From: Amphiura filiformis
Lineage: Eukaryota; Echinodermata; Ophiuroidea; Amphilepidida; Amphiuridae
Direction: 5' to 3'
Length of the DNA: 64,000 nt
NCBI RefSeq assembly: GCF_039555335.1
Contig: NC_092631.1
Location: 8,506,481-8,570,480, forward strand
Shown here: positions 34,480-45,289 of the stretch, one piece after another
How the letters are laid out: the number at the start of each line of letters is the position of its first letter
Position numbering within the stretch: the first letter of the stretch is position 1
The notes under the pieces: generated by a model
Seen by the model: only the letters and a program-made list of their open reading frames with translations
What the model was told of the DNA's origin: nothing
Databases searched by the model: none
Translations under genes and position numbers: made by a program

Positions 34480-34795
34480 TGATTTTGCATTGGAGAACTA
34501 CTAATGTGTTAATAATTCAACAATGTTTAGCTTTTAATTTGCGCGCTAATTTCTGTATCATACTAGTAGCTTATGCCATTTTATCTTACTCTTTTGTCGT
34601 GTTAATGGATTTTGATCATTCCATATGTTCTTGATTTTATGTTTTTCATAATATTTCAACAATGTTCGGCTTAACATATGTGCGCTAATTTCTGTATCAT
34701 AGCTTATTTCATTTTTAATTGACAGAACTCTGTTGTCGTGTTAATGGATTTTGATCATTCCATATGTTCTTGATTTTGTTTTTCACATATTTTTT
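34480..34795. repeat. Tandem duplication of about 155 bp
   Basis: CAATGTTTAGCTTTTAATTT...GCGCTAATTTCTGTATCATA...TTAATGGATTTTGATCATTC at 34520-34635 is repeated at 34660-34780 with small differences. It is a single direct duplication with no coding sign. Confidence 0.75.
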
Positions 34796-34950
34796 GCTGA
34801 CAAACTACTTTCGAAGTTTACTATGAGTAAACATGTTTTGCCTCATAGCATGAGGAAAAGTGCGGTAAGAAAATATTCAGACCATTTTCAAAACTAGTAT
34901 TTAATGAAACCTTATCTAAAGGTCTAACAATGAATTGGAAGTATGTAGAG

Positions 34951-35267
34951 CAGGCCTTCTCAACTGGCGGCGCGCGCGCCACTTGTGGCGCTTGGAGTTA
35001 ATCGAAATGGTAAATTTACTCATTTTTTTCACATAAATTTTTAACAAAAAAGGGGTGAAAATACCACATCTGAGCCTTTAGAAAGCCCTAAAATCTCAGA
35101 GCTTCCGGGGGCGCTGCCCCCTGGACCCTGGACCCCACCCGCTACGGTGTTCGGTCGCGCACGCTCTCCCTCGCAAAATCCTTCCTTAACCATGTTAAGA
35201 TGTTGGCACTTCATGATCACTAAAATTTCCCAGTTGGCACTTCAAATAAACTAGTTGAGAAGGCCTG
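34951..35267. mobile_element. hAT-type MITE with perfect 8-bp target duplication
   Basis: The ends CAGGCCTTCTCAACT (34951) and AGTTGAGAAGGCCTG (35267) are inverted matches. ATGTAGAG flanks both sides (34943-34950 and 35268-35275). An internal GC-rich segment (GGGGGCGCTGCCCCCTGGAC near 35108) can fold. At 317 bp it lacks a transposase. Confidence 0.9.
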
Positions 35268-35275
35268 ATGTAGAG

Positions 35276-36767
35276 GTTGTCCGTGTTCTATAAGCTCAAC
35301 CTGGTCTCCCAACTAAACTGCCGTATATAGTCAGTTTACAAATGATCTTAAACTGATCATATGCGGCAGTTTATGAGAAAAAGTGATAGCGCCCTCTGTT
35401 GTTATTAATCGTATTTAATGCGTATTTACAACGTTGTGAATAAATATTTGACACCATAGAATATAAAAACTAGTAATTTGATAAGTTAAAATAAGATTTT
35501 TAACGGAATAAATCTAAATAATATGATTATGCAGTTTATTCCGTTAAATATTTACCCCATAATTTCCCTCATTCTTCAGGCCCTGCCCTCTATCGGGTGT
35601 TAATTTAAAGTTTAACCTTGATTGCTATTGTTTCTTTGTAAGCCTGCGGCGCAACCTTGAACAATATTGTCCTTAATGATCGGAATGGATTTCTCCAGAA
35701 AGTTAGCTCATTTTGGTTACGAAGAAAATTATTCATTTTTATGTGGCTATAAAAGTTTTTGTTTTGTTTTGTTCTTAGCAACAAAATCAATTTCACGTAC
35801 ATGACATATAAATTTGTAAGTGCTCTTAAACAAAGTCATAGTTCATTTTACAATCGTATGACAAAACAGGCAAAAATAGTAACTTTTAGCAAGATTTGCA
35901 ATTTAAATAGAATTGGCCATTGCTCATTCTAGTGACGCTAGTATAATTATGGACAATATAAGTGTGCTTTTCATTTAATTGTAAGGAACACTTAAGTTGA
36001 GGTTTTGACTTTTAAAACCTACATTTTGGTCAAAAAATGTGCTTGGATAGGATTTTCCACATTGAATAACCGTGTAGTGTAATCAAAGACTGTGCGGAGA
36101 CAATTCACTGCTTGCTTGAGAGCTCTTGGACGGAAATGTGTTCTCAGGTGTTTAGAGGTGGAAACCAGAGGATGATTTAAGCCCTTCCCACCACGCCACT
36201 GTGTTGACTTGCGGTTAGCACAGCTGTGTGAGTGAACATGACACCACTGCTCGCACATTGCATTGACGGGCATGGTTAAATTTGAATTTGGACTGATATA
36301 TTTACAATAAAAACGCATTCAAAATGCTAGTCGATTTCACATTTTATGTTACCTACAGAAGGTGTGAATTATCCTATATGGATACATCACATTTGTTCTG
36401 AAATCGACCAAGTAATAATGACACACGCACAATTCTTAAACAACATCTTTTGCACAGAATTCAATGGGATTTGAAAAGTAAAGTGGCAGTTGAAACTCTA
36501 GTGATAACACGTTTGCAGTGCATGATGGGGCTTCCTTAAATCATCCTCTGGGTGGAAACTGCGCATGATGGTTTAAAAGAAAATCGTTTTCGTATAGAAA
36601 CATTTCCATGTGTTTCTGACATGCCCATTTTGCTGCAGAATGTATCGATTGCTCTGAAACTGCCACTTGTGTACTACACTGTTGATCCATAAGGCCAAGA
36701 AAAAATGTTTCCTTGCCCTCCAGTGGGAATTTTGGGGTGGTTCGGTCGATCGGAGTTTTTTTAATGA
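35276..36767. other. Unannotated stretch with a small inverted repeat
   Basis: AGAGGATGATTTAA at 36171 is mirrored as TTAAATCATCCTCT near 36537-36550 with further partial matches, so 36160-36560 may be a decayed MITE. Paired CTGCCG / CGGCAG stretches at 35320-35375 form another weak foldback. No gene is supported. Confidence 0.4.
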
Positions 36768-37458
36768 CCCAGCAAACACAAAACGTTTTCGACATCATTC
36801 GCAAATGGTTATAAAAGGTTGTCAGAAAACGTTTAAATGTCGGGTTTTATAAAGGGTACATTAATGGTATAAAACGTTTTCATAACATTAAATAACATTT
36901 GTTGGTAATTTACTGCACAGCAAATACAAATATTTTACAGAAAACATTTAAATGTCGGGTTATATAAAGGGTATAAAAACGTTTTAATAACATTCCAAAA
37001 ACATTTTTGAAAACTTGGTGCAAATTATTCTAAACAGAATGTTATTTTGGGGTTGAAAAATATTTTGCAAAAAATGTTTGCCCAAAATATTTACAATAAC
37101 GTTTTTAAAATGTTTTCACGACCTTTATATAACCCGACATTTAAATGTTATTAAAACGTTTTGTAAAAACATTTTAAGAACATTTCTGTGTTTGCTGGGT
37201 GCAAATATTTTAACATAATGTTATTTAAGTGTTGACTAAATATTTGGCCAAAAATGTTTGCAAAAATAGTTTACAATGACATTTCGAAAACATTTTAAAA
37301 ATATTGTTGTAGTGTGTTTTCATACAAAACGTTTTAAAACGTTTTCATGACCTTTATATAACCCGACATTTTGATGTTATTAAAACGTTTTTACCTAAAC
37401 CAAAACCCAAAATATAACTTATTTAAAACGTTTTAAAAACGTTTTTGTGTTTGCTGGG
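36768..37458. mobile_element. CCCAGCAAACAC TIR element, partly tandem
   Basis: The left end CCCAGCAAACACAAAACG mirrors the right end GTTTTTGTGTTTGCTGGG. An internal TGTGTTTGCTGGG at 37187-37199 suggests a 432-bp unit followed by a second, overlapping partial unit. Throughout, AAAACGTTTT and TTAAATGTCGGGTTATATAA recur in both orientations. No coding region is seen. Confidence 0.75.
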
Positions 37459-38697
37459 GACTCACTACTGTATAGGCCTGTAGGTAATAAACATTGGTCG
37501 TGTGGAAAGATATCAATATTTCACTTCAGACCTTCAATACGCAAGATACACCATAGAAATTGATTCAATTAGAACGACTGCATACTTTCAGGCATAAGAC
37601 ACCAAGTTTATTGAAAACATTGATGCATGAATGGATAATGTTATAATAAGTTTACAGTAATGATTTTTTTCTTAAGAAAAATTTTGGTGGCCAAATTTAG
37701 CTTTGAAATGAAATTTAGACACAGAAAAAGTAATAAAAACCGTTAAAATTATAAACTAAAAAAATAAAAAGGTCGACGCTGATTTTGGCCAATTTTGGAT
37801 CCGTCGGTGGAGGAGCAAACATTTTTTTGATAAGTTGTGGGTCGATAATGACATATGCAACATTTTCCTTGTGGCGTACAGTGTCAACACCCTGTATTAT
37901 AAATATTTTTTCCATACAGCTCTATACTGAAATTGAAATCAATATTCTATTATTGACACAGATAAAGAAAGTTTACATATGCATTGTGTTATAGGACTTG
38001 CACCTGGAACTTAACTGAATGGGCTAAACGTGTTCCTTTATACCTATAAAGTATAATTGTAATTCTCAGAATTAAATATCACAATTTTTACTTTGGATTT
38101 CAAAATCTTTACTTATAATATGCAGTAAAAGATATCCACAGCAAGCTGCAAGGCCCCGCTAATTAGTGTATTGCTTTTCGAGTTAGTGTACTGGAAACAA
38201 AACCCTGGTTTTACCTGAAAACAAATCGATTTTTCTTGTAATAGAAACATCATATGGGGTACTAGAGCATGCACAAATCGTAATAATGTGTAGAATATAG
38301 AAACTCTGTGGTATCTCATATGATAGTCATGGTATGCTTAGCCTGAGTCGCTCGGCCTATCTCGAACAAAATCGCCATGCGTAGCTGTTGAAAAACGAGA
38401 GGATTCGCTGTACTATCACGGCAATTTTTGACACGAAGATATAGGGATGATGACGATGTGTGGCGTAGCTATGATTTTAATGACATTTTATCTCTGAACA
38501 TTTTGAAGCCTATTGATTTTGTTCCTATGATTATTAGACTCCGTAAGGCTCTTTGAAATATGGCGGGCACAAAAGGAGAGGGCGTACTTTGATTTGGATG
38601 ATCCTTTATACGCTGTCTCAGCTGACAAAAGATTACCCAAATCAACATATGCCATCTCCTTTTTATTTCAAAAAGGCTTATTCGATAAATTATCGTT
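37459..38697. other. Unannotated stretch upstream of C16orf89-like exons
   Basis: I looked here for a signal-peptide exon and found none convincing. About 38465-38650 holds a small inverted pair: on each strand a frame reads DHPNQ / DYPNQ followed by PSPF. The segment near 38370-38460 is related to 33700-33800. Confidence 0.4.
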
Positions 38698-38746
38698 ATG
38701 TGTATGTTCATTCAGTGCTGTTTTGTTATTTGTCTTTACTGTACAG

Positions 38747-38917
38747 GTCAGTTAATTGGCTTCCTACAGACTCTTGTTGATAACCAGAATGTTGGTAAAG
38801 TTGCCGTCTTCGATTCAGATATTATCGATCAAGTAGATAGTGTACGGCAGGAAGCAGACGACATTTGTGACCGGGCAATTCCACATGTCAAGCGTAATTA
38901 TCCACAAGATTACGATC
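38747..38917 (+). CDS. C16orf89-like (DUF4735) protein, exon A
   Basis: The 171-bp exon reads GQLIGFLQTLVDNQNVGKVA and ends NYPQDYD, from a TTTACTGTACAG acceptor to a CGATC|GTAAGT donor, phase 1 at both ends. It would be the start of the mature protein. Alternatively, translation could start inside what looks like the acceptor tract, at ATG 38698, whose hydrophobic MCMFIQCCFVICLYCTG could act as a signal peptide. The sequence does not decide between an upstream signal exon and this unspliced start. Confidence 0.65.
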
Positions 38918-38997
38918 GTAAGTCAAAGCTACGATTTCTCTACTAAACCTAAAAGGAATAAATTATATACGCAAAAGGTTAACAATTTGAATTATAT

Positions 38998-39152
38998 AGA
39001 GATCGACTGCTCAGTGCAAGAAGTGGGTAAGTGCAATAACTGCCAGTGTATCAGCCATGAGTACAATAATTATACTGTGTGTTGAATTCCCAAACGTTCA
39101 CAGGGCAGCTATTGCACTTACCCACTTCTGGCACTGAGCAGTCGATATTGTG
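38998..39152. repeat. Hairpin with about 45-bp arms
   Basis: GATCGACTGCTCAGTGC and AAGTGGGTAAGTGCAATA at 39000-39042 are mirrored by ATTGCACTTACCCACTTC and GCACTGAGCAGTCGAT at 39113-39149. It lies 80 bp into the first C16orf89-like intron. Confidence 0.8.
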
Positions 39153-39321
39153 ATGTTGTCGGTATATTATTTTGCATCGCAAACGAGCCATGTTCAAGGC
39201 GCACTATAGGCCTACTTATACCACCCATGCCCATGTTCTCTTTTACAAACCACGCCTATAAAAACTGATGCTTTTCGTCCTCAAAATTAATGTTTAAATT
39301 GGTGTCAGCCGTATTTCAATG

Positions 39322-40312
39322 ATACAGACTTGACATTTAATATGGAATACTTTTTCGCAAAATTCCGAGACTGGTCTGGTAGAGGTCTGCATAAACGGCA
39401 CGGGCTAAATATTAATTGGGGTGTGTCAGGAGATAGTGTAAAATAATTGTTTGACAGGAAATGTGCTTTCCATTAGTTTACATTATGGCGCTCATAATGT
39501 AGTAAGTTAGCCTAAAATGGCGGATTTAAGGAGACTGAATTTGAATTTTGTTGGGTAAAATTTCTGAATTTGAGCAACATTATTCTGATATTATCAAATT
39601 TATTGAGGTTTGAGGCAATTTTATTGAACCTAAATACCAATAAGTGTTCGTCAGAACTGAAATTCACCTGTGATCTACAAGTTTGAAAAGTAGGAGGACC
39701 TTTAAAAAATATGGCTCTATAAAGTGGTATGCACTCAGAAAATTTGAATGGTTCCTGGGGCCAAATGTTATAAACTTACTGTACCCAAAGAAACAGTGTG
39801 AATTCATTGGACAACAAGGAATCCGCACAGTTGTTTTTGTACCGTACGTTTATTACATTTGACCCCAGGGGCCATTCAAACTTTCTGAGTACGTACACCT
39901 TTTAAGAGCCCTATTTTTAAGCTCCTCCCTTGTTCAAAAACTTGGTACATTGTAAGTGTATTTCAGCTGTGATGAATGCCAGTTGCTGACGAAGTTTAAG
40001 AAATATCACCTCAAACCCCTATAAATTTGATAATAACAGAACCACGTTGCATAAAGTCCGAAATTGTGACCCCCACAAAGCTCAAATTCAGCCTCCCTAA
40101 ATCCGTCATTTTAGGCAAATTCGCTACATTATGAGCACCATAATGTAAACATATCGAAAGCACATTTTCTATCAAACAATTATTTTACACCATCTCCCGA
40201 CACACCCATATTAATATTTAGCCCGTGCGGTCTATATAGACTCCGTCCAGACCAGTCTTGGAACTTTGCAAAAAATATTCCATATTAAATGTCAAGTCTG
40301 TATAATAAATCC
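39322..40312. mobile_element. 991-bp foldback with arms near 480 bp
   Basis: The left arm starts ATACAGACTTGACATTTAAT and continues through CACGGGCTAAATATTAAT and AAAATAATTGTTTGACAGG. The right arm is the inverted copy ending ATTAAATGTCAAGTCTGTAT. The two arms almost meet near 39820. They differ at scattered positions only. There is no open frame of note. Confidence 0.85.
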
Positions 40313-40533
40313 CTCATAGCATCATTCCAACCGCGATTTGTAAATATACGCTGTGCACTTTTAATAAATAAATCATTTTTATCGGATTGTTTTAGGAATT
40401 ACCTCCTTAATGTATTCCCCCCTTAACATCTGCAATTGTGTTACTCCGATCATTCATAAACTGCCTATCTACATACTTAACCATTATCATAATGGCCACA
40501 ACATCTAAACTTAATGATTCATATATAATGTTA

Positions 40534-41242
40534 TTATAAACTCAACCCAGAAAGTATCGAAGATGATCAGATATATCGGGAACTGAAATATATAGCAAAA
40601 ACGTATTTAATGTATATAAAGCGAAGCTTTCTCCTGTGCATTTTGATACCTCTTTTGTTGCTCTAGGATATCATTTGGTCGAGTAGCTTCGAGTTATGGG
40701 CGCTTGAGTGGCTTCAAGTCGGATTTTGAAAGTTGCACTTAGCTCCTATTCAAGCCAAATTCGTTGTGCTGTGAGCATGCGACGACGAATCCAGGCAGTG
40801 ATAGACAAGAGAGTAAGAGACAGTGATGGTGGGCACACCAAGTATTGAGATGTCAGCAGATAGAGTTCATGAGATAAGTCAGAGATAAGTAAAGGGTAGC
40901 AATTATTGAAGTTGGAAGTCGAAGGAGTAAAATAAAGTCAAGTTCATGGTTAAGTAAACAGAGCACATTGGTGTCATTTGTCTTGATTTTGTGTGTGTGG
41001 GGGTGTACACGACGAATGCATTTGAATAGGAGCTAAGTGCAACTTTCAAAATCCGACTTGAAGCCTCTCAAGCGCCCATAACTCGACCAAATGAAGCTAA
41101 ATGATATCGTAGAGCAACAAAAGAGGTATCAAAATGCGCAGGAGAAAGTATACATTAAATACGTTTTTGCTATATATTTCAGTTCCTGATATATCTTACC
41201 ATCTATAATCGTTTCGATACTTTCTGGGTTGAGTTTATTATG
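40534..41242. mobile_element. 709-bp foldback with about 230-bp arms
   Basis: ATAAACTCAACCCAGAAAGT (40536) to CTTAGCTCCTATTCA (40750) recurs inverted from 41021 to 41240. The central 250 bp is unique and includes TAAGAGACAGTGATGG. The right end lies 21 bp before the acceptor of exon B, so the element nearly abuts a coding exon. Confidence 0.85.
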
Positions 41243-41263
41243 CTTATTATATTTTGTTTATAG

Positions 41264-41423
41264 ATTTGGGAAAACTTGTAACAACCGATGGGTTCTGGGA
41301 TACTAATGCCAATCCGCGATTAATTAATAAACGATTTCCGGTTCAACCTCCATCACATTCTAACTCTGAATTACTGAAAGAAAAGACGACAGATGATTGC
41401 TTTGCTGAACTTTTGGGATCAAG
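41264..41423 (+). CDS. C16orf89-like protein, exon B
   Basis: A 160-bp exon, phase 1 in and phase 2 out, with a TTTATAG acceptor and an AAG|GTTAGC donor. It encodes LGKLVTTDGFWDTNANPRLI and KTTDDCFAELLGS. The D-x-C-F/L-x-x-L-L-G-S pattern before a Cys-rich segment fits the DUF4735 layout as I remember it. The split codons at both ends join the neighbouring exons without a frame break. Confidence 0.75.
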
Positions 41424-42590
41424 GTTAGCCTTTATAATCAACTTTCCTTCCCCAAAAAGTTGATAAGTAGAGGAATAGTCGGTGCTATAGACGAATCCAA
41501 TTTCACGCATTCCTACTCCTCAATGGCAGCCATAGCCGCGACGGGGACCCAGTTATCTCACGTAAAATGTGAAATGATGCGGCCTTGAAGGGTATTTTAA
41601 ACTGCATTCTATCACCCGTGTTACACGTAGACAAAAGAATGATGACAGTTTACAACACAAAAGAATTTAACATCGAATTTTAAGCGGGTTTAATCCACCC
41701 AATAAGGTCCTCGTCCAAATCGGTTCGATCTAAGGATCGCCCGCCGATGGTTGGTAGATCCATATTCTGAAAAGTAACAGCACTAAATGTTTTGAATTAA
41801 GAAATATCCTGTTTTGGCAAATGAGAAACATTGCTAAATCCTAACCCTTAAGTTCATACTGGCAATTAAAGTCAAATTTTAATATTTTGGCCAATTTTTG
41901 GAAATAAGGGCCAACAACATGCAATTGTAGAGAGTTTTTCGTATGACTTGTACAACGACTAATTTCATGTTATTCATTCTAATGTTTGGAAAACACATTT
42001 TCTTTTATCCTAATAACAATTATCGATCTAACATAAAATATTAGTTTTTTTTAGCAAACTCATAAGATAATTTTGAATGCTTAGACTTGTGCCAAGTTTT
42101 TGAATTTTGACCTGCAGAAAAGGTGAATGTGTTTGGACTATTTCACCTGAAATTGCAAAAATATTATAAACTAGATTTCGCGGTTCTCGGGTTGGGCGGT
42201 TCTCGTGATAGGCCTATCTCTAATTACCTAACACCGTTACCCATAATACTTGTCCTGACCTTTCAAACTACTACGATAATGTCTCTCACAACTTAATCCA
42301 CTCTGTTTTGTAGCTGTGGCGCTTTACTTCGGTACCCATAATCTGAATACCCATCGTTCGCCTCTTTCAAGCCCTGTCCTGCTACCACATTGGAGGACCC
42401 AAAATACCCAGAGATTCTAGTAGTATCTGGATGTAGGCCGTCAATTCAATCGGGAGAAATGTGAACGAAAACTGGTTATATAGGCCTTACCATAACTGAT
42501 GATTTTATGTTAATCATGTCTTGAAAAAAGGCCTTTATTGGTCCGATGAGATGCACCTGTCACACCAGACACTGTTATGCTTTCCGATGC
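41424..42590. other. Intron, no feature recognised
   Basis: This is the first part of the long intron after exon B. I see no repeat boundaries or coding segments apart from generic AT-rich sequence. Confidence 0.4.
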
Positions 42591-42718
42591 GCGATGCGGT
42601 ACTCTACGCACACCCCCGTCGATACTCCGCGATTGCACACCGCGAGCACGCGATTTCGCACCGCGAGTACGCGATAACGCACCGCGAGAACGCGATAGCG
42701 CGCGGACAGAGGGACGGA
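42590..42718 (+). repeat. GC-rich 21-bp tandem repeat
   Basis: About four units of GCACCGCGAGTACGCGATAA-type sequence form a CpG-rich island in AT-rich intron DNA. Read forward, the 74-residue frame at 42521-42745 shows a seven-residue repeat (AIAHREH, AISHREY, AITHREN). With a period of three times seven bases the frame stays open automatically, so a peptide product is doubtful. Confidence 0.7.
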
Positions 42719-43113
42719 CACGCCGTAATTAGTATTAAGATTTGACCTTCATTGCCAGTTAGAACTAACTAAGGATTATTAGGATTGAGCTATGTTCATT
42801 TGACAAAACAGGATAATATTTTTAAATTAATTAAAAAAATAGTGCTGTATTTTAAAGTAATGGAGTGTAGTGTGAAATTCCAAATCATCATCAATTTCAA
42901 GTATCGATGCACATCGATGGTTGATTCAAAGATCGCACCAATTTGGATGGGATGCCTTATTTAAAATGTTATTTTATTGTTTTCAGAACAATTAAAGAGG
43001 TAAACCGTCCTCACGTGGGACTATAAACCTCAACTTTTCCAGGGGGGGGGGGGGGTATGGAAGATAATTTTCAAGGGGGCAAACTTTGATGAAAATGGTC
43101 CAAATGGGCTTAA

Positions 43114-43454
43114 GGGGGTACTACACCCCTCGCCAATTTGGTGCATATTTTGGCATTTTTCTTAAAAATTATAGTGCATTTGATACAAGTAAGACATGTA
43201 TATTATAGGGCAACTACTGCACTGAAAATTCAGCAACTCAAGGCAAGTAGTTATTGATTTATTGATCAAATACTGGTTTTCCCTCATTTTTGACTGTAAC
43301 TCCACAACTGTTGTCTGTGCTGAAATAAAATTTCCAGTGCAGTAGTTGCTGTCTTTGCCCCTATATTATACATATATTACTTGTCACTAATGCACAATAA
43401 TTTTTGAGAAAAATGAAAAAATAGGCACAAAATTGGGCAGGGGTGTAGTACCCC
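43114..43454. mobile_element. 341-bp TTAA MITE
   Basis: TTAA borders both ends (43110-43113, 43455-43458). The ends GGGGGTACTACACCCC and GGGGTGTAGTACCCC are inverted, and similarity extends about 120 bp inward (AGGGCAACTACTGCACTG against CAGTGCAGTAGTTGCTGTC). It is non-coding and belongs to a different family from family P. Confidence 0.85.
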
Positions 43455-43634
43455 TTAAGGTACAAAAAGGCCTGAAATCTTAAATATCAGGGCAGGCAGC
43501 ATCATGCGGGGGGTGGGGGGGGGGCAACTTCCCTATCCCATACTCCCACCATTGGCTGCGCCACTGTAGCGTTTACCATTATTAATTATAAGATTATGTG
43601 AATAGTACGTTTATTTTGACGATTCTCTTTGTAG

Positions 43635-43752
43635 CAAATCGTCCCATGGTTCATGTTCTATCAGTAAGCGTTGCTGGGACTTGATGTCTGCTCCTGGCTA
43701 TGACGGCTACTCATTAACTCACCAGATACTATACTTTCAAATTGGTCTAAAG
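43635..43752 (+). CDS. C16orf89-like protein, exon C (Cys-rich core)
   Basis: The 118-bp exon encodes GSCSISKRCWDLMSAPGYDG followed by YSLTHQILYFQIGLK. The C-x(5)-C-W-x-x-M ... G-Y-x-L-T-H-Q pattern is the most conserved part of C16orf89/DUF4735 proteins as I recall them and is the main reason for the family call. Acceptor TTTGTAG and donor AAG|GTAACC place it in phase with exons B and D (phase 2 in, 0 out). Confidence 0.78.
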
Positions 43753-44181
43753 GTAACCAACTAAAAACATCAAGCGACGAGCGATCAGTTTCTAGCCAAT
43801 GAGGTAGCGTGCTTTTTGTTGCGTTGGGAAAAGCGTGCTACCTCATTGGTCAAATACCAATCGCTCGTCGTTCAGCTTAAAATGGGAAAACGTGTCGTTA
43901 CAATTCTTATTTCTATTTTTGAAATCTGTCCAAAATAAATCAGAAAGAAACATAATATATCAAAACTATCAACGTGACAAAGATGACACATTCCCGTATC
44001 TTTTACTACTAAAAATAAACTTCTTGAGTTGAAAAAAAAATTAGACATTGAACTTCAACTTCGTAAATAATTAAGGTTGTGTCACGTATTGGTACTCATG
44101 AGAGACTAAGTTTGTACACTGTAGTTTTAAATGTACCATAGAATATTCTATTCTGTTACTATTAAATCAATTTTCACGCAG

Positions 44182-44350
44182 ATGCAATGTACACCGACGT
44201 TAAAAAAGCGTTTTTATGATCACCGTAATGGACAACAATTCTCACCAATGACGATGTTTGATGAACTCTGCGCAAAGGAATTCCACGAAGCGGAAGGCAT
44301 TGCTGCAAATGGGTTTCCTTTAAATAAACAAGATCTTTTCCTTGAACAAG
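44182..44350 (+). CDS. C16orf89-like protein, exon D
   Basis: A 169-bp exon after TTTTCACGCAG, ending CAAG|GTATTG (phase 0 in, 1 out). It encodes MQCTPTLKKRFYDHRNGQQF, then MFDELCAKEFHEAEGIAANG and PLNKQDLFLEQ. The conserved cysteines and the L-C-x-x-x-x-x-E-A-x-x-I-A helix continue the family pattern. The initial ATG is internal, since the exon joins exon C in frame. Confidence 0.75.
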
Positions 44351-44492
44351 GTATTGTAAACATGAGTTATGTTCTTCAAACAATGATGTCGGTGATGGTA
44401 AAGATGATGATGACGAAGGCGACGATGATGATGAAAATGATGACGATGACGACGATGATTTTATCCAAAAAATGTTTATTTTGTTTTTACAG
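44351..44492 (+). other. Short intron with GAT/GAC microsatellite
   Basis: A 142-bp intron containing about 60 bp of GATGATGAC repeats. The open frame of exon D runs through the repeat without a stop for most of its length, so intron retention would add a Met/Asp-rich or acidic stretch depending on frame. Confidence 0.7.
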
Positions 44493-44621
44493 GGCTTTTG
44501 TGCGGGCTGCTTGGTTATCAAGATTTTTATCGTAAGGATTGGCTGACAGAAATCCTCAGCTGGCAAGACGAGAGTGGCTGTTTCAAAAACAAAGACTACG
44601 TAAAACCAGCTAGTACAATGG
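44493..44621 (+). CDS. C16orf89-like protein, exon E
   Basis: A 129-bp phase 1-1 exon from TTTTTACAG to ATGG|GTTAGT encoding GLLCGLLGYQDFYRKDWLTE and ILSWQDESGCFKN. The C-G-L-x-G-x-x-D-F ... W-L-x-x-I-L-x-W-Q-x-x-x-G-C-F/Y string fits the family's C-terminal half. Both exon F and exon G are phase-compatible with its donor. Confidence 0.78.
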
Positions 44622-44739
44622 GTTAGTATTGTATTGTATTTATTTCCATAAAACAAGGCCTCGATGGTTAAGTTAGGAACTCTGGGGTTAGATATAATAC
44701 TCCCGGTGATATTGCCTCATCACCAAATTTTGAAATATT

Positions 44740-44925
44740 GAGCCCAAATACACCGGTCTTGCTGCAAGAATTGATACGCGAACAAAACCTCAGAGAACAC
44801 ATTACACTATATTGAGAGAACTTCATTGGTTACCAATTCTAAGGATATGGTTATTTTCCGAATGTAAATGTTTATAGTGTTTCGCCATTATGTCCATCAT
44901 ATCAATGGCAAAGCATGAGACGTAA
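44740..44925 (+). pseudogene. CR1/L2-type LINE C-terminal fragment
   Basis: RIDTRTK, then RELHWLPIL and a degraded R-I-x-F-K-type continuation match the conserved L-x-W-L-P-x-x-x-R segment near the C-terminus of CR1/Jockey-group reverse transcriptases. Frameshifts occur every 20-30 codons. It is an ancient 5'-truncated insertion in the intron after exon E. Confidence 0.6.
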
Positions 44926-45289
44926 AAGCTAATAAATACTGGTGTGCTCCATGCTGGGTTCCTATTGTTCATCATAATCATCGACGATTTCGCTGTAAAC
45001 TTCGCAAACCAGTCATGCTAATGATGCTACCAACCCCACCTCACTTTTAAATGAAACAACTTAAAAGTTGTTTCATCCCTTGCTGAGAGAAGCCCTCTAT
45101 GCTGTTAAGTCATCTCGCCATCTTCATTTTTGCCTTCATTGTCTTCGCTTTCTAGTTCTTGGTTGCCACTCGGTGACTCTTTTTATCCATCTGTTGTCCT
45201 TGTTTCTTGCCACGTGTCCTGTCCACCTCCATTTCGTTTCGCCACTCCTTCTACTTCTGTTTTACTTCATCATGTTCATAATTATGAAC

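Noticed and set aside
44174..44656. 160-residue minus-strand frame, the longest in the window
   Set aside because: It is antisense to C16orf89-like exons D and E and the GAT repeat; the serine run is the reverse of the microsatellite.
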